Positions 45,612-59,166 are shown, counted from the first letter of the stretch. The stretch is 64,000 nucleotides of DNA from Cellvibrionales bacterium UBA7375 (GCA_949487135.1 CATAJQ010000015.1:28748-92747), one strand, 5' to 3'. Numbers and translations are program-made. The notes: generated by a model from the letters alone, not told the origin.

Positions 45612-46142
45612 TTGAATAATTCTAAGAATTTCTTTGAAATCTTTTCCCTTGCAGTGGCTTGGGAGGTAGATATTGAGCAGCTCGATATAAAGTTTCGAGC
45701 GCTGCAAAAAGCCCTTCACCCTGATCGCTATGCCAATAAAAATGATTTTGAAAAACGCCTTGCCGTGCAAACGGCGGCGACCATAAATCAAGCCTATGAA
45801 ACCATCAAAAATCCTCTTTCTAGAGCCCAGTATTTGCTGGAACTAGTAGACTTGGATGCCAGTCAGGAAACACATATTACATCCGATGGGCAATTTTTGA
45901 TGGATCAAATGTTATTGCGCGAAGCCCTATCGGAGATAAGAGGGAGCGAAAACGCTAGAGAGGCACTGGTTTCCCTCAGTATTGAAGCGCAGCAGACTGC
46001 GGCAAAGATACAGAGTGAGTTTGCCAGTCAATATCAGCAAAAAGCATTCAATAAAGCATTTGAGAGCTTAGCTAAAATGCAATTTGCGATTAAGTTTATT
46101 GATGATATCAATGAGCTCGAAGCAGAATTAGAGGATTTATAA
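45612..46142 (+). CDS. hscB: Co-chaperone HscB
   Basis: J-domain with LHPDRYAN; between iscA and hscA; apparent TTG start. Confidence 0.94.
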   Translation: MNNSKNFFEIFSLAVAWEVDIEQLDIKFRALQKALHPDRYANKNDFEKRLAVQTAATINQAYETIKNPLSRAQYLLELVDLDASQETHITSDGQFLMDQMLLREALSEIRGSENAREALVSLSIEAQQTAAKIQSEFASQYQQKAFNKAFESLAKMQFAIKFIDDINELEAELEDL

Positions 46143-46145
46143 CTC

Positions 46146-48029
46146 GTGGCACTCTTACAGATTTCAGAGCCTGGACAGTCACCACAACCGCATCAACGAA
46201 AGAATGCGGTAGGGATTGATCTAGGCACCACAAACTCATTGGTTGCTACAGTTAGGAGCGGCTCAGAGGTTATTCTGCCTGATGAGCAGGGTCGAGATCT
46301 TTTACCATCAGTGGTGCACTATGAATCTGAGGGTGTTAGCTGTGTTGGTCATGAAGCCGCAGAACACAACAGCAGTGACCCCTTAAATACCCTTTCTTCG
46401 GTCAAGCGTCTACTGGGTAGAGGTGTTACAGATATCAAAACTCTGGGTGATAGCCTGCCCTATGAATTTACCTCTGAAGAAGGCGGCATGCCCAAAATTA
46501 AGACGGTCCATGGTGCGGTCAGTCCCATTCAGGTGTCCTCTGAAATTTTACGCAAGCTTGCCGAGCGTGCAGAGTTAACACTGGGTGGTATGCTCGATGG
46601 CGCAGTTATCACCGTTCCTGCTTATTTCGATGATGCCCAGCGTCAGGCAACCAAAGATGCCGCGACACTTGCGGGTATCAAGGTGCTGAGGTTACTCAAT
46701 GAACCCACTGCCGCAGCCATCGCCTATGGTTTAGATGCAGAGGAATTTGATAATGAGTCTCAGCAGCGCACGATAGCGGTTTATGATCTTGGGGGTGGTA
46801 CCTTTGATATCAGTATCTTGCGCCTTTCCAAAGGTGTATTTGAAGTACTGGCAACCGGTGGTGATTCGGCATTGGGTGGCGATGACTTCGATCATGCAAT
46901 TGCAAATTGGTTGCGTACTGAATTGGATTTGGGTGAAACTCTCGATGTATATGAGCAAAGAGTTCTATTAGAGGTTGCAAAGTCGGCCAAAGAAGAGCTC
47001 TCGCAAAATGATCAAGTTGAGTTAGATATCTTAGATACTGCGCTAGTGCTTACTCGAGATAACTTGCATCAACTAATTGATGATCTAATTGATCAAACCT
47101 TAACAGCCTGTAAACGCTCAATGCGCGATGCCAATATTGAAGCCAATAGTATTCATGAAGTGGTGCTTGTAGGTGGCTCAACGAGAATGCCAAGAGTGGC
47201 TGAAAAGGTGTCTGATTTATTTGGCCTAAAGCCAAAATGTACCATCGACCCTGATTTGGTTGTTGCCATGGGTGCGGCTAAGCAAGCGGATGTGCTGGTG
47301 GGTAATAATGCTACCGAAGATATGCTATTGCTCGATGTGATACCTCTATCCTTAGGCATAGAAACTATGGGTGGTTTAACCGAAAAAATCATTCATAGAA
47401 ATACTAACATTCCCGTTGCGAAGGCGCAGGAATTTACCACCTTTAAAGATGGTCAGACCGCTATGAGTATTCATGTGGTTCAGGGGGAGCGAGAATTGGT
47501 TTCCAATTGCCGTTCACTGGCGCACTTTGAGTTGCGTGGTATTCCCCCTATGGTGGCTGGTAGTGCAAAAATTCAGGTGAGTTATCAGGTAGATGCCGAT
47601 GGTTTGCTCAATGTGTCAGCGCGCGAGCTCAGTAGTGGTGTTGAATCAAGAGTCGAGGTTAAGCCTTCATACGGCTTAGATGATAATGAAATCACTCAGA
47701 TGTTGCAGGATTCGTTTAGTCATGCCCGCGATGATATGCGTTTGCGTGCATTAAGAGAGCAGCAGGTCGAAGCGGATCGCATGCTCGAAGATCTTCGCGC
47801 CGCTATAGATAAGGATGGTCAATCATTGCTCGACGAGTCAGAGTTACAGTGTTTGCAAGTAGCATTAGAAGAGTTAAAGCAACTGCGTGATAATAGTGAT
47901 GATCATCGACAATTAGCCGCGCAAATAGAAGTTGTAGGCAAAACTAGTGAAGAATTTGCCGCCAGACGAATGGATGCTAGTATAAAACAAGCATTGGCAG
48001 GGCTAAGCCTTGATGATGCCTTAAAATAA
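46146..48029 (+). CDS. hscA: Fe-S assembly chaperone HscA
   Basis: Hsp70 motifs [41 protein letters not shown]. Confidence 0.97.
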   Translation: MALLQISEPGQSPQPHQRKNAVGIDLGTTNSLVATVRSGSEVILPDEQGRDLLPSVVHYESEGVSCVGHEAAEHNSSDPLNTLSSVKRLLGRGVTDIKTLGDSLPYEFTSEEGGMPKIKTVHGAVSPIQVSSEILRKLAERAELTLGGMLDGAVITVPAYFDDAQRQATKDAATLAGIKVLRLLNEPTAAAIAYGLDAEEFDNESQQRTIAVYDLGGGTFDISILRLSKGVFEVLATGGDSALGGDDFDHAIANWLRTELDLGETLDVYEQRVLLEVAKSAKEELSQNDQVELDILDTALVLTRDNLHQLIDDLIDQTLTACKRSMRDANIEANSIHEVVLVGGSTRMPRVAEKVSDLFGLKPKCTIDPDLVVAMGAAKQADVLVGNNATEDMLLLDVIPLSLGIETMGGLTEKIIHRNTNIPVAKAQEFTTFKDGQTAMSIHVVQGERELVSNCRSLAHFELRGIPPMVAGSAKIQVSYQVDADGLLNVSARELSSGVESRVEVKPSYGLDDNEITQMLQDSFSHARDDMRLRALREQQVEADRMLEDLRAAIDKDGQSLLDESELQCLQVALEELKQLRDNSDDHRQLAAQIEVVGKTSEEFAARRMDASIKQALAGLSLDDALK

Positions 48030-48050
48030 ACGGTTTCGGATAATCAAACT

Positions 48051-48389
48051 ATGCCAAAAATTGTATTTTTACCGCACCATGAAATTTGCCCAGAAGGTGC
48101 AGTAGTAGAGGCCGAAAAAGGCGAAAGTATCTGTGCCGCAGCACTGAGAAATGGTCTTGATATAGAACATGCCTGTGAACTTTCCTGTGCCTGCACGACC
48201 TGTCATGTGCATGTCAGAGAGGGGCTGGACTCGCTTGAAGAGGCTGATGAACTAGAAGACGATTTCTTAGACAAGGCCTGGGGCTTGGATCCGGATTCAA
48301 GACTTAGCTGTCAGGCAATGGTTGAAGAAGAAGATCTAGTGGTAGAGATACCTAAATACACCATTAATATGGTGTCTGAGAGACATTAA
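48051..48389 (+). CDS. fdx: 2Fe-2S ferredoxin (isc type)
   Basis: ACELSCACTTCHVHVREG...SRLSCQ cysteine ligands. Confidence 0.97.
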   Translation: MPKIVFLPHHEICPEGAVVEAEKGESICAAALRNGLDIEHACELSCACTTCHVHVREGLDSLEEADELEDDFLDKAWGLDPDSRLSCQAMVEEEDLVVEIPKYTINMVSERH

Positions 48390-48401
48390 TAGGAGTTACA
48401 A

Positions 48402-48599
48402 ATGATTAAATGGACCGATATAAATGATATTGCCATTGAATTGGCAGATAATCACTCAGACATAGACCCGCAATATATTAATTTTGTCGATCTGCGTAAT
48501 TTGGTGCTTAGTATTGACGATTTTTCTGATGACCCTGATCGCTGTGGTGAGAAAATCCTCGAAGCCATTCAAATGGCGTGGATAGAAGAGCTCGATTAA
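48402..48599 (+). CDS. iscX: IscX
   Basis: MIKWTDINDIAIELADNHSDIDPQYINFVDLRNLVLSI...IQMAWIEE. Confidence 0.97.
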   Translation: MIKWTDINDIAIELADNHSDIDPQYINFVDLRNLVLSIDDFSDDPDRCGEKILEAIQMAWIEELD

Positions 48600-48721
48600 A
48601 TCAGATTTAATTCAAATGATTGATAAAATCATTGTTACCCGCCGATGCAATAGGTAAAATCCGCACCCAAGCCGAAAGGCACCGATTACTATTAAATTAA
48701 AGTCCGATTTGGAGACATCAT

Positions 48722-49147
48722 ATGGCCGTTGAACGCACTCTTTCTATTATTAAACCTGATGCCGTAGCAAAAAATGCTGTGGGTCAAATTCTTAGCCGTT
48801 TTGAAGCTGCTGGCCTACAGGTTATTGCACTTAAAATGCAGCAGCTTACTCAAGAGCAAGCTGAAGGTTTTTATGCTGAGCACAGCGAACGTCCATTCTT
48901 TAAGGATCTTGTTGCTTTTATGACTTCTGGCCCTGTTTCAGTTCAGGTTCTAGAAGGCGAAGGGGCTATCTTAAAGAATCGTGATCTTATGGGTGCCACA
49001 AACCCTAAAGAAGCCGATGAGGGTACTATTCGTGCTGACTTTGCTACTTCCATTGATGCTAATGCCGTTCACGGATCAGATTCTGAAACCTCTGCAGCGC
49101 GCGAAGTTGCATATTTCTTCAGCGATAACGAGATCTGTGCTCGTTAA
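48722..49147 (+). CDS. ndk: Nucleoside diphosphate kinase
   Basis: [47 protein letters not shown]. Confidence 0.98.
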   Translation: MAVERTLSIIKPDAVAKNAVGQILSRFEAAGLQVIALKMQQLTQEQAEGFYAEHSERPFFKDLVAFMTSGPVSVQVLEGEGAILKNRDLMGATNPKEADEGTIRADFATSIDANAVHGSDSETSAAREVAYFFSDNEICAR

Positions 49148-49164
49148 TTATTGCGAGATAAATA

Positions 49165-50334
49165 ATGCCTGATAGTGCATTAAATACAGCTGAGCAGTTC
49201 ACGCCCCAACCGGTTAAAACTAACCTGTTGGGGCTTTCTGTTTCCAAGCTAGGCGATTTCTTCGAGCAGTTGGGGGAAAAGCGTTTTCGCGCCACGCAAA
49301 TGGTGAAGTGGATTCATCAGATGGGTGAGTGTGATTTTGATCAGATGACCAATCTATCGAAATCACTGCGAGAAAAACTCCACGAAACCGCAGAAATTCG
49401 CCTGCCCGAAGTGGTTAGCTGTCAGGATTCAAATGATGGCACCCGCAAATGGCTGATTAAAGTCGAGGGCGGTAGCTGTATTGAAATGGTCTATATTCCT
49501 GAAAAGGATCGCGGCACACTGTGTGTTTCATCGCAAATCGGTTGCGCGCTAGATTGTAGTTTTTGTGCGACTGGTAAGCAGGGCTTTAATCGGGATTTAG
49601 ACACTGCTGAAATAATTGGTCAGTTATGGATTGCCGCTGATTCATTTAATCAATTCAGTACCAAAGCAACCCGTCGAGTGACTAATGTGGTGATGATGGG
49701 TATGGGCGAGCCACTGATGAACTTTAATAATGTGGTTGACGCGATGAATCTAATGATGGAAGACAACGCCTATGGCCTGTCAAAGCGTCGAGTAACGCTG
49801 AGTACAGCAGGCGTGGTTCCGGCATTGGATCAGCTAGCAGAGGTGACGGATGTTTCTCTAGCGATTTCGTTGCATGCACCCAACGATGAGCTGCGCAATG
49901 AGTTGGTGCCTATTAATCGCAAATACAGTGTGACTGAGTTTGTACAAAGCGCTAAAAACTATATCGAAAAAATGCCGGATAATCGGCGTAAGGCAACGGT
50001 TGAATATACCCTGATGGATCAGGTAAATGACCGCTCTGTCCATGCTCGAGAGTTGGCAATATTATTGAAAGATCTGCCCTGTAAGATCAACCTTATTCCG
50101 TTTAACCCATTCCCCGGGTCTGATTATAAGCGAGTGACCAATACGGCACTTAATCGTTTTCGAGACATTCTACAGGGGGAAGGGTACACTGTGACAGTGC
50201 GCACAACGCGCGGTGACGATATAGCGGCGGCCTGTGGCCAACTGGCGGGTGAGGTCAATGACCGCACCAAACGCCAACAACGCTACAAGAATAAACTGGC
50301 TGCCGAAGAAGTTCCAATTAAGCTGCTAGACTAA
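49165..50334 (+). CDS. rlmN: Dual-specificity 23S rRNA/tRNA adenine-C2 methyltransferase RlmN
   Basis: Radical [35 protein letters not shown]. Confidence 0.97.
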   Translation: MPDSALNTAEQFTPQPVKTNLLGLSVSKLGDFFEQLGEKRFRATQMVKWIHQMGECDFDQMTNLSKSLREKLHETAEIRLPEVVSCQDSNDGTRKWLIKVEGGSCIEMVYIPEKDRGTLCVSSQIGCALDCSFCATGKQGFNRDLDTAEIIGQLWIAADSFNQFSTKATRRVTNVVMMGMGEPLMNFNNVVDAMNLMMEDNAYGLSKRRVTLSTAGVVPALDQLAEVTDVSLAISLHAPNDELRNELVPINRKYSVTEFVQSAKNYIEKMPDNRRKATVEYTLMDQVNDRSVHARELAILLKDLPCKINLIPFNPFPGSDYKRVTNTALNRFRDILQGEGYTVTVRTTRGDDIAAACGQLAGEVNDRTKRQQRYKNKLAAEEVPIKLLD

Positions 50335-50386
50335 TTATTCGTTAGCAAGATATCAAAAAGACAGAGAAACCAAGAGATTAAATACT

Positions 50387-51511
50387 GTGTTTAGCGGAAA
50401 CCCCATAGTAAGACGTAAATCTCGACAAATTATGGTCGGTGATGTGCCTGTGGGTGGCGATGCGCCTATCTCTGTTCAAAGTATGACCAATACCAGCACC
50501 TCAGATGTGGCGGCAACAGTGGAGCAGATTGAGCGAATTCAACAGGCTGGTGCAGATATTGTAAGAGTCTCAGTTCCCTCTCTGGAAGAAGCTGAGGCTT
50601 TTGGTCAAATTCGCAAGCTAGTTAATATCCCACTGGTTGCCGATATCCACTTTGATCATAATATTGCCCTGCGTGTAGCTGACTTAGGGGTAGACTGCTT
50701 GCGCATAAATCCGGGAAATATTACTCGCGAAGATCGCCTTAGAGAGGTGATTGCCAAAGCCAAAGATAAAAATATCCCGATTAGAATTGGTGTGAATGCC
50801 GGTTCATTGGGTAAAGATTTACTGCGTAAATACAACGAGCCCACCGCTGAGGCGATGGTTGAGTCGGCGATGCGCAATGTTGATCTTTTAGATAAGCACA
50901 ACTTTCAAGATTTTAAAGTTAGCGTCAAAGCCTCAGACGTATTTATGGCGGTTGATGCCTATCGCGACTTAGCCAAACGTATTGAGCAGCCACTGCATTT
51001 GGGTATTACTGAAGCTGGTGGCTTGCGTTCTGGTACCGTCAAGTCCGCGATTGGTTTAGGTGCGTTATTAATGGAAGGCATAGGTGATACTATTCGCATT
51101 TCATTGGCAGCTGACCCAGCGGAAGAAGCGCGAGTTGCATGGGATATGCTGCGTAGCTTGCGCCTGCGCAGTAAAGGAATAAACTTTATTGCCTGCCCTA
51201 GCTGTTCGCGACAAAATTTTGATGTCATCAAAACAGTTAATGAATTAGAAAATAGGCTCGAAGATATCACTGTGCCTATGGATGTCTCTATTATTGGCTG
51301 TATAGTCAATGGACCGGGTGAGGCAAAAGAGTCTGACTTTGGCTTAACCGGAGGAACACCGGATAATTTGGTTTATCTCGATGGTAAACCAGACCACAAA
51401 TTAGAACAGGGCAACCTAGTTGACCAGTTGGAAAAAGAAATTCGCGCTAAGGCTCAGGTAAAACAGGCTCAGCTAGAAACCGCACAACAGGATATAATAA
51501 CTAAGGGCTAG
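50387..51511 (+). CDS. ispG: (E)-4-hydroxy-3-methylbut-2-enyl-diphosphate synthase
   Basis: [48 protein letters not shown]. Confidence 0.97.
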   Translation: MFSGNPIVRRKSRQIMVGDVPVGGDAPISVQSMTNTSTSDVAATVEQIERIQQAGADIVRVSVPSLEEAEAFGQIRKLVNIPLVADIHFDHNIALRVADLGVDCLRINPGNITREDRLREVIAKAKDKNIPIRIGVNAGSLGKDLLRKYNEPTAEAMVESAMRNVDLLDKHNFQDFKVSVKASDVFMAVDAYRDLAKRIEQPLHLGITEAGGLRSGTVKSAIGLGALLMEGIGDTIRISLAADPAEEARVAWDMLRSLRLRSKGINFIACPSCSRQNFDVIKTVNELENRLEDITVPMDVSIIGCIVNGPGEAKESDFGLTGGTPDNLVYLDGKPDHKLEQGNLVDQLEKEIRAKAQVKQAQLETAQQDIITKG

Positions 51512-51542
51512 AAAAAGGAAAAAGCGCTTTGGGGATGTATAG

Positions 51543-52817
51543 ATGAAAATCCAGTCGATACGGGGAATGAACGATTTGCTTCCCGAGCATTCTGCTATTT
51601 GGCAGTATGTCGAAGCGACCCTAGCTCGTATGCTTGGCGCCTATAGCTACAGAGAAATTCGCTTTCCTATCCTCGAGAAAACAGATTTATTTAAGCGTGC
51701 TGTGGGTGAAGTCACAGATATCGTCGAAAAAGAAATGTACAGCTTTGATGATCGCAATGGTGATCGGCTCAGTTTGCGTCCTGAGGGAACCGCCGGTTGT
51801 GTCCGCGCCTGTATTCAAAACGGGCTATTACACAACCAAACTCAGCGACTTTGGTATACCGGCCCTATGTTTCGTCACGAGCGGCCGCAAAAAGGTCGTT
51901 TGCGTCAGTTTCATCAAATTGGTGTTGAAGCCTTTGGTCTAGCAGGTCCAGATATTGATGCTGAATTGTTGCTGTTGACCGCTCGACTATGGCGCGAATT
52001 AAACATTGATCAGGCCCTTGAGTTGCAAATCAACTCCTTGGGTACAGCTGAAGAGCGCACGACCTATCGCCAAGCGCTGGTTGATTATCTAGACGCTTAT
52101 AAAGATGATTTGGATGAGGACAGTCAGCGACGCTTGAGCACTAATCCATTGCGTATTTTGGATAGCAAAAACCCAGATACGCAATTATTGCTTAAAAATG
52201 CCCCCGTACTTAATGACTTTTTAGGGGCTGAATCGAAACAACATTTTGAGCATATTTGTGCTGTACTCAATAATGCCGGTGTTAGCTATGTGATTAATCC
52301 GAAGCTGGTAAGAGGCTTAGATTACTATTCGCAAACCGTCTTTGAGTGGGTCACAACAAACCTAGGTGCACAGGGGACTATCTGTGCCGGTGGGCGCTAC
52401 GATAGCTTAGTCGAATTGCTCGGCGGTAAGCCCTGTTCCGCGGTGGGTTTGGCCATTGGTTTGGAACGTTTAATAATGTTACTTGACGAGTTGGGCGCAG
52501 TACCCGATAGTGTCGACCAGCAAGTCGATATGTATTTAGTCGCCGTGGGTGACGAATCCTATCAGGCCATGCAACTAGCCGAGCAGTTGCGAACCGCCTT
52601 ACCTGCAGTTCGTCTAGAAACACACTGCGGAGGCGGTAGTTTTAAATCGCAGATTAAAAAAGCCGATAAAAGTGGTGCTGCGGTGGCAATTATTTTAGGT
52701 GAGGATGAAGTATCATCCAACACCGTGCAAGTAAAGTTCCTGCGACAGGAACGACCCCAAGAAACAGTTGACCAAGCAAGCTTGGTTGAATTTTTAACAA
52801 CAAATTTTAAAAAATAA
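51543..52817 (+). CDS. hisS: Histidyl-tRNA synthetase
   Basis: [49 protein letters not shown]. Confidence 0.98.
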   Translation: MKIQSIRGMNDLLPEHSAIWQYVEATLARMLGAYSYREIRFPILEKTDLFKRAVGEVTDIVEKEMYSFDDRNGDRLSLRPEGTAGCVRACIQNGLLHNQTQRLWYTGPMFRHERPQKGRLRQFHQIGVEAFGLAGPDIDAELLLLTARLWRELNIDQALELQINSLGTAEERTTYRQALVDYLDAYKDDLDEDSQRRLSTNPLRILDSKNPDTQLLLKNAPVLNDFLGAESKQHFEHICAVLNNAGVSYVINPKLVRGLDYYSQTVFEWVTTNLGAQGTICAGGRYDSLVELLGGKPCSAVGLAIGLERLIMLLDELGAVPDSVDQQVDMYLVAVGDESYQAMQLAEQLRTALPAVRLETHCGGGSFKSQIKKADKSGAAVAIILGEDEVSSNTVQVKFLRQERPQETVDQASLVEFLTTNFKK

Positions 52818-52826
52818 GGAACGATT

Positions 52827-53516
52827 GTGTCAGATAACTTATCCGAAGAAGAACAAATAGAAGCGTTTAAGCAATGGTGGGTAGATAACGGTCTTAAGCT
52901 TGTTGCAGCCGCAGTTATTGCAATAGGCGGCACCCTAAGCTGGCAAGGTTGGCAGAGTTCTCAGCAAGAATACGCAGAACAGGGCTCGGCGATTTACTCG
53001 GCTATGATCGATATTGCTAAAGCCGAAACTGATCAGCCTTTAACTGATGAGCAAAAGCAAGCCATAAACGCATCGGCAGACCAGTTAAAACAAGAATTTA
53101 CTGATACTGGCTATGCACACCTATCGGCTCTTCTAAAGGCTAAATTAGCCGTAGATGCAGATGATTTAGATAGTGCCGCGAGCGAGTTGCAGTGGGTGCT
53201 TGATAATGACCCAGCAGAAGATATTAAGTTACTGGCTAACTTGCGCCTAGCAAGAGTAGAAGCTGCAAAGGGTAATAATGATAAAGCCCTAGAGTTACTT
53301 GAAGGGCAAGAAGCAGGTAAATTGACCTCCGCTTACGAAGAGGCGAAAGGTGATTTCCATCTATCGATGGGTCATTTGGATGCGGCTTATACCTCTTACC
53401 AATTAGCCATAGATACAGAGCAATCTGGAAATTCTAGACAGTTGTCTATTTTGCGATTGAAGCTGATTCAAGCTAAGCCTGTTGGCGAAGCTGAAGAGAC
53501 ACAAGGCGAGTCTTAA
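52827..53516 (+). CDS. YfgM/AncA-like TPR protein
   Basis: N-terminal TM after EEEQIEAFKQWWVDNG; TPR-like C-terminus; between hisS and bamB; GTG start. Confidence 0.87.
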   Translation: MSDNLSEEEQIEAFKQWWVDNGLKLVAAAVIAIGGTLSWQGWQSSQQEYAEQGSAIYSAMIDIAKAETDQPLTDEQKQAINASADQLKQEFTDTGYAHLSALLKAKLAVDADDLDSAASELQWVLDNDPAEDIKLLANLRLARVEAAKGNNDKALELLEGQEAGKLTSAYEEAKGDFHLSMGHLDAAYTSYQLAIDTEQSGNSRQLSILRLKLIQAKPVGEAEETQGES

Positions 53517-54667
53517 TGAAAACTAGTAGGTCTTTTTTTGCCATAGTGGTGAGTGCAGCGTTAATTTCTGGCTGTAGTGTATTTTCGGCAAAGGATGAAA
53601 TAGAGCCTGCTAAGTTAGAAGATTTTGATCAAAAAGTTGAATTATCACGGGTTTGGTCAGCCAAACCCACATCTTCTAATAATAGTTACTGGTCAAAATT
53701 AAATATGGCGGTAAACGAGCACACTTTGTTTGCCGCGGATCACAGCGGGACTTTGGTTGCCTTAGAGGTCGATACTGGCCGTCAGCAATGGTCGGTTGAT
53801 TTAGATCTGCCAATTTCTGGTGGCCTCGGTTACGGTGATCAGAAAGTGGTCTTGGGTACTATTGAGGGGCAAGTTTATACTCTTAATGCGCAAGATGGTT
53901 CGGTTCTATGGTCTTCCTCCGTCAGTTCAGAAGTTCTCTCAACCCCTTCTGTTAATAGCGATATAGTTGTTGCTCAGAGCATCGATAATCGAATATACGC
54001 CTTCGATGCCGAAACTGGCGAAGAACTGTGGCAGCACGACGCGGGGGCACCAATCCTTAGTGTTCGTGGCAATAGCTCATCAATGATATTGAATAATATG
54101 GTGATTGCGGCATTCGACAATGGCAAGCTGACCGCTTTTAATAGTGAAAACGGTTCGCTTATTTGGGAGACCCGCTTGGCAGTCCCTAAAGGGCGAACAG
54201 AGCTCGAGCGAATGATCGATATTGATGGTGAGCCAATTTTGGTTGGAGATATTATTTACTCGGTCAGTTATCAGGGTCGTTTGGGCGCCCTAACTCGCGG
54301 TACTGGCAGAAATTTATGGTTTCAAGATAGTTCATCGCACCACAGTCCTGCTTACAGTGACGGCAAGTTATTTGTCACAGAGGCAAAGAACCATTCAGTC
54401 AAAGCTTATAAAGCCGGTAATGGTCAGGTATTATGGAATAATGACCAATTAGCATACCGTGAGCTTAATGGCCCTGCTACCTTTGGTAATACTGTGGCAG
54501 TTGCTGATGCTGAGGGTTATTTACATCTGCTTGATACAGAAAGCGGCGTATTTGTAGGTCGAGCCAAGGTTGATGGCAGTGGTGTCAGCGCACCTCTTTT
54601 AGTGGTTGGTGAAACGCTTTTGGTTCAGTCCAATAATGGCTCGGTAAGCGCGTTTAAAATTCAATAG
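53516..54667 (+). CDS. bamB: Outer membrane assembly lipoprotein BamB
   Basis: Lipobox ALISGC; PQQ-type beta-propeller repeats (GTLVALEVDTGRQQW, GQVYTLNAQDGSVLW). Confidence 0.95.
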   Translation: MKTSRSFFAIVVSAALISGCSVFSAKDEIEPAKLEDFDQKVELSRVWSAKPTSSNNSYWSKLNMAVNEHTLFAADHSGTLVALEVDTGRQQWSVDLDLPISGGLGYGDQKVVLGTIEGQVYTLNAQDGSVLWSSSVSSEVLSTPSVNSDIVVAQSIDNRIYAFDAETGEELWQHDAGAPILSVRGNSSSMILNNMVIAAFDNGKLTAFNSENGSLIWETRLAVPKGRTELERMIDIDGEPILVGDIIYSVSYQGRLGALTRGTGRNLWFQDSSSHHSPAYSDGKLFVTEAKNHSVKAYKAGNGQVLWNNDQLAYRELNGPATFGNTVAVADAEGYLHLLDTESGVFVGRAKVDGSGVSAPLLVVGETLLVQSNNGSVSAFKIQ

Positions 54668-54695
54668 GGATTATTGTCCCGCAATGCAGTAAAAT

Positions 54696-54723
54696 GCCGC
54701 ACATCATCAGTGCGGCTTTTTTT
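54696..54723 (+). terminator. Hairpin plus T-run between bamB and der
   Basis: GCCGCAC-atcatca-GTGCGGC followed by 7 T; 4 nt before the ATG of der at 54728. Confidence 0.7.
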
Positions 54724-54727
54724 ATTT

Positions 54728-56122
54728 ATGATTCCAGTTATAGCTCTTGTCGGACGTCCCAATGTGGGTAAGTCTACTATCTTTAATCGACTCACCCGAA
54801 GTCGAGATGCCCTGGTGGCCAACTATTCAGGCCTGACTCGCGATCGAAAATACGGTGAGGGCGAGATGTTTGATCGCCGCTTTATGGTCATAGATACAGG
54901 TGGCATCAGCGGAGAAGAGCAGGGTATTGATGCCGGAATGGCAGAGCAATCCCTACTAGCCATGGATGAAGCCGATATTGTGCTGTTTGTGGTTGATTGT
55001 AAATCAGGTATTGTCGCAGCCGATTACACTATTGCCGAAAAGCTGCGTCAAAAGAATCGCAAGGTCTATTTGGTAGCCAATAAAATTGATGGCGTTGACC
55101 CTGCTGAAGCGCTTGCTGATTTTTATCAGCTCGGTTTTTCTGGCATGTTCCCCACCACCGCCACCCATGGTCGCGGCGTCAAATCTATGATGGAAGAACT
55201 GTTAGAGCCTTTTGCTCCAGTGGAAGCAGAAGAAGCAGATAATGACAGTATTAAAATTGGTGTAGTGGGGCGCCCCAATGTGGGTAAATCTACCCTAGTT
55301 AACCGATTGTTGGGTGAAGACCGCGTGGTGGTCTACGATATGCCGGGAACCACCAGAGATTCTGTGTATATTGATTACGAGCGCGATGACACCAAATATA
55401 CATTGATCGATACTGCCGGTATTAGAAAACGCAAAAATATTAAGCTAGCGATTGAAAAATTCTCTATCGTTAAAACATTGCAAGCGATTGATGATGCCAA
55501 TGTTGTGGTGCTAATGGTCGATGCTCAAGAGGGTTTAGTTGAGCAAGATTTACACCTGATGGGCTCTGTTATTGATGCCGGTCGCGGCTTGGTTGTAGCG
55601 ATTAATAAATGGGATGGTCTTGATGTCGAAAAGCGCGAGCATATAAAAGTTGAGATCAAACGTCGACTGCGGTTTGCTGAATTTGCCGATGTGCACTATA
55701 TTTCTGCTCTGCATGGCACAGGTGTGGGCCACCTATACAAGTCGATCAATGATGCCTATCGCGCCGCAACCGATGCGTTGAGTACAACAAGACTTACCAA
55801 AATACTTGAGGGTGCGGTTGAAGATCATCAACCACCCATGGTGCATAACCGTCGTATTAAGTTGCGCTATGCCCACGCTGGCGGAAGAAATCCCCCAGTC
55901 ATTATTATTCATGGTAACCAGACAGATTCTGTACCCGCACAGTACACCAGATACTTAGAAAAGGTATTCCGTCGTCAGCTAGGTTTGCATGGAACACCTA
56001 TTCGCGTTGAGTATCGTACTAGCGATAACCCTTATAAAAATAAGGCGGTTAAGCCGGGTGATAGACCCGCACAGCGCGGTAAGAAAATTACCAAGTACAG
56101 CAAGCGTAACGAAAAGAAATAA
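54728..56122 (+). CDS. der: Ribosome biogenesis GTPase Der
   Basis: Two G domains ([35 protein letters not shown]); start at MIPVIALVG, alternative TTG at 54674. Confidence 0.96.
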   Translation: MIPVIALVGRPNVGKSTIFNRLTRSRDALVANYSGLTRDRKYGEGEMFDRRFMVIDTGGISGEEQGIDAGMAEQSLLAMDEADIVLFVVDCKSGIVAADYTIAEKLRQKNRKVYLVANKIDGVDPAEALADFYQLGFSGMFPTTATHGRGVKSMMEELLEPFAPVEAEEADNDSIKIGVVGRPNVGKSTLVNRLLGEDRVVVYDMPGTTRDSVYIDYERDDTKYTLIDTAGIRKRKNIKLAIEKFSIVKTLQAIDDANVVVLMVDAQEGLVEQDLHLMGSVIDAGRGLVVAINKWDGLDVEKREHIKVEIKRRLRFAEFADVHYISALHGTGVGHLYKSINDAYRAATDALSTTRLTKILEGAVEDHQPPMVHNRRIKLRYAHAGGRNPPVIIIHGNQTDSVPAQYTRYLEKVFRRQLGLHGTPIRVEYRTSDNPYKNKAVKPGDRPAQRGKKITKYSKRNEKK

Positions 56123-57475
56123 TTAGCCTAGGGTTTTATTGTTTTTAGCGGACACTGTTAACAGTAATTGCCCATCGCCTAACTGACCGGTTAGGCTGTC
56201 GTCTTTATTAACCCCATCAACTGAATTAATGACCTCGCCCTGCGTATTGCGAATAACAGCATAGCCACGGCCAAGAGTTTTTAGCGGGCTTACTGTATCC
56301 AACAGGTGAATAGATTGAGCGAGCTTTAATTGAAGTCTTTCTTGTTTGTGGAGAATAGCTTTTTTAAGTTGTTTTACAGTCAGCGATAACTGTTGCCGTT
56401 TTTCCTCAACTTGATGTCTAGGATTTTGCCGACAGAGCTTATCTGTTAGTTGGTCGCCTCGGCTTCGACAACTATCTAACTTGGCACTGATAGCGCGACG
56501 CAGACGAATATCTAAATGATCTAGATGCTGAGCCTGTTGCTGTAGCTTGGTGCCTGGATGTTGTAAACGTTTTTGTAGATGACCAAGCTGTTGTTGATAG
56601 CCGCTTAAAATTCGGCGTTGAATATCATTTAATAGCGATTGATAATGGCTAAATTGAGCATGCATCTGTTGCCCGTCAGGGCTGATTAGCTCAGCCGCCG
56701 CCGATGGGGTTGGCGCGCGTAAATCAGACACAAAATCAGCAATAGTAAAGTCAATCTCGTGGCCTACAGCGCTAATAGTGGGTAGCCGGCTAGCGGCAAT
56801 TTCTCGGGCTACTTCCTCAGTATTAAATGACCATAAATCTTCCAGCGAACCGCCGCCACGGCTAATAATCAAGGCATCTAAGTTATGACAGCTATTGGCG
56901 TCCGCCAGTGCTTTAACAATTTGTGCTGGCGCCTCATCACCTTGTACCGCAGTGGGGAAGATACTTATTTTAATGGCGGGGAAACGTCTTTTAAGTACCG
57001 ATAAAATATCCTTTATCGCAGCGCCGGTGGTGGAGGTGATAATGCCAATATGGCCAGTTGAAGCAGGCACAGGGCGCTTTTTATCTGGATCAAAAAGTCC
57101 TTCATCACCAAGTTTTGCCTTTAATTGCTCAAATTGCCGTTGCAAAGCACCAAAACCGGCTTCTTCCATATGCTCAATAATTAACTGATAGTCACCACGA
57201 TCTTCATACAGGCCAGGTTTACAGCGTACCAATACCTGCATACCGTTTTTGGGTCTAAATTTAACCCGTTGATTGGCATTGCGAAACATAGCGCAACGTA
57301 CCTGTGCGTTTTTATCTTTTAGGCTCAGGTACCAATGGCCTGAGGCGGGGCAGGCAAAATTGGAAATTTCACCCTCAACCCAAAGCATAGGAATATTGAT
57401 TTCCAAGAGTTGCCTAACCCTGCGGTTAAGCTCACTAATGGTAAATATTTGGCGTTCGCTAGTGATATCATTCAT
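56123..57475 (-). CDS. xseA: Exodeoxyribonuclease VII large subunit
   Basis: OB fold LWVEGEISNF..SGHWYLSLKDKNAQVRCAMF; ALIISRGGGSLEDLWSFNTEEVAREIAAS. Confidence 0.97.
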   Translation of the reverse strand: MNDITSERQIFTISELNRRVRQLLEINIPMLWVEGEISNFACPASGHWYLSLKDKNAQVRCAMFRNANQRVKFRPKNGMQVLVRCKPGLYEDRGDYQLIIEHMEEAGFGALQRQFEQLKAKLGDEGLFDPDKKRPVPASTGHIGIITSTTGAAIKDILSVLKRRFPAIKISIFPTAVQGDEAPAQIVKALADANSCHNLDALIISRGGGSLEDLWSFNTEEVAREIAASRLPTISAVGHEIDFTIADFVSDLRAPTPSAAAELISPDGQQMHAQFSHYQSLLNDIQRRILSGYQQQLGHLQKRLQHPGTKLQQQAQHLDHLDIRLRRAISAKLDSCRSRGDQLTDKLCRQNPRHQVEEKRQQLSLTVKQLKKAILHKQERLQLKLAQSIHLLDTVSPLKTLGRGYAVIRNTQGEVINSVDGVNKDDSLTGQLGDGQLLLTVSAKNNKTLG

Positions 57476-57548
57476 TGTGCTATTGTAGATTTAGATGATA
57501 GCTAAAGTCACTAGCCTAATAACTATTCCCAAAGACACGAGATAGTAG

Positions 57549-57578
57549 TTGTTTACACAGGTCGGTGCGATGTATAAT
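57549..57578 (+). promoter_or_regulatory. Candidate sigma-70 promoter of guaBA
   Basis: TTGTTT(ACA) then TATAAT at 57573-57578, about 40 bp upstream of guaB. Confidence 0.4.
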
Positions 57579-57610
57579 GCACTGCTTACTTTTAAAACTA
57601 GCTGAGGTAA

Positions 57611-59095
<1,485 letters not shown>

Positions 59096-59123
59096 TTCCA
59101 TCAGGTTGGTAGAAAATATAATC

Positions 59124-59156
59124 AGGGGCTGCGCAAAGGTGCAGCCTCTTTGTTTA
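59124..59156 (+). terminator. Hairpin in the guaB-guaA intergenic region (possible attenuator)
   Basis: AGGGGCTGC-gcaaaggt-GCAGCCTCT with one G-T pair, followed by a weak T-rich stretch TTGTTT. Confidence 0.45.
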
Positions 59157-59166
59157 AGGTAAGCAG

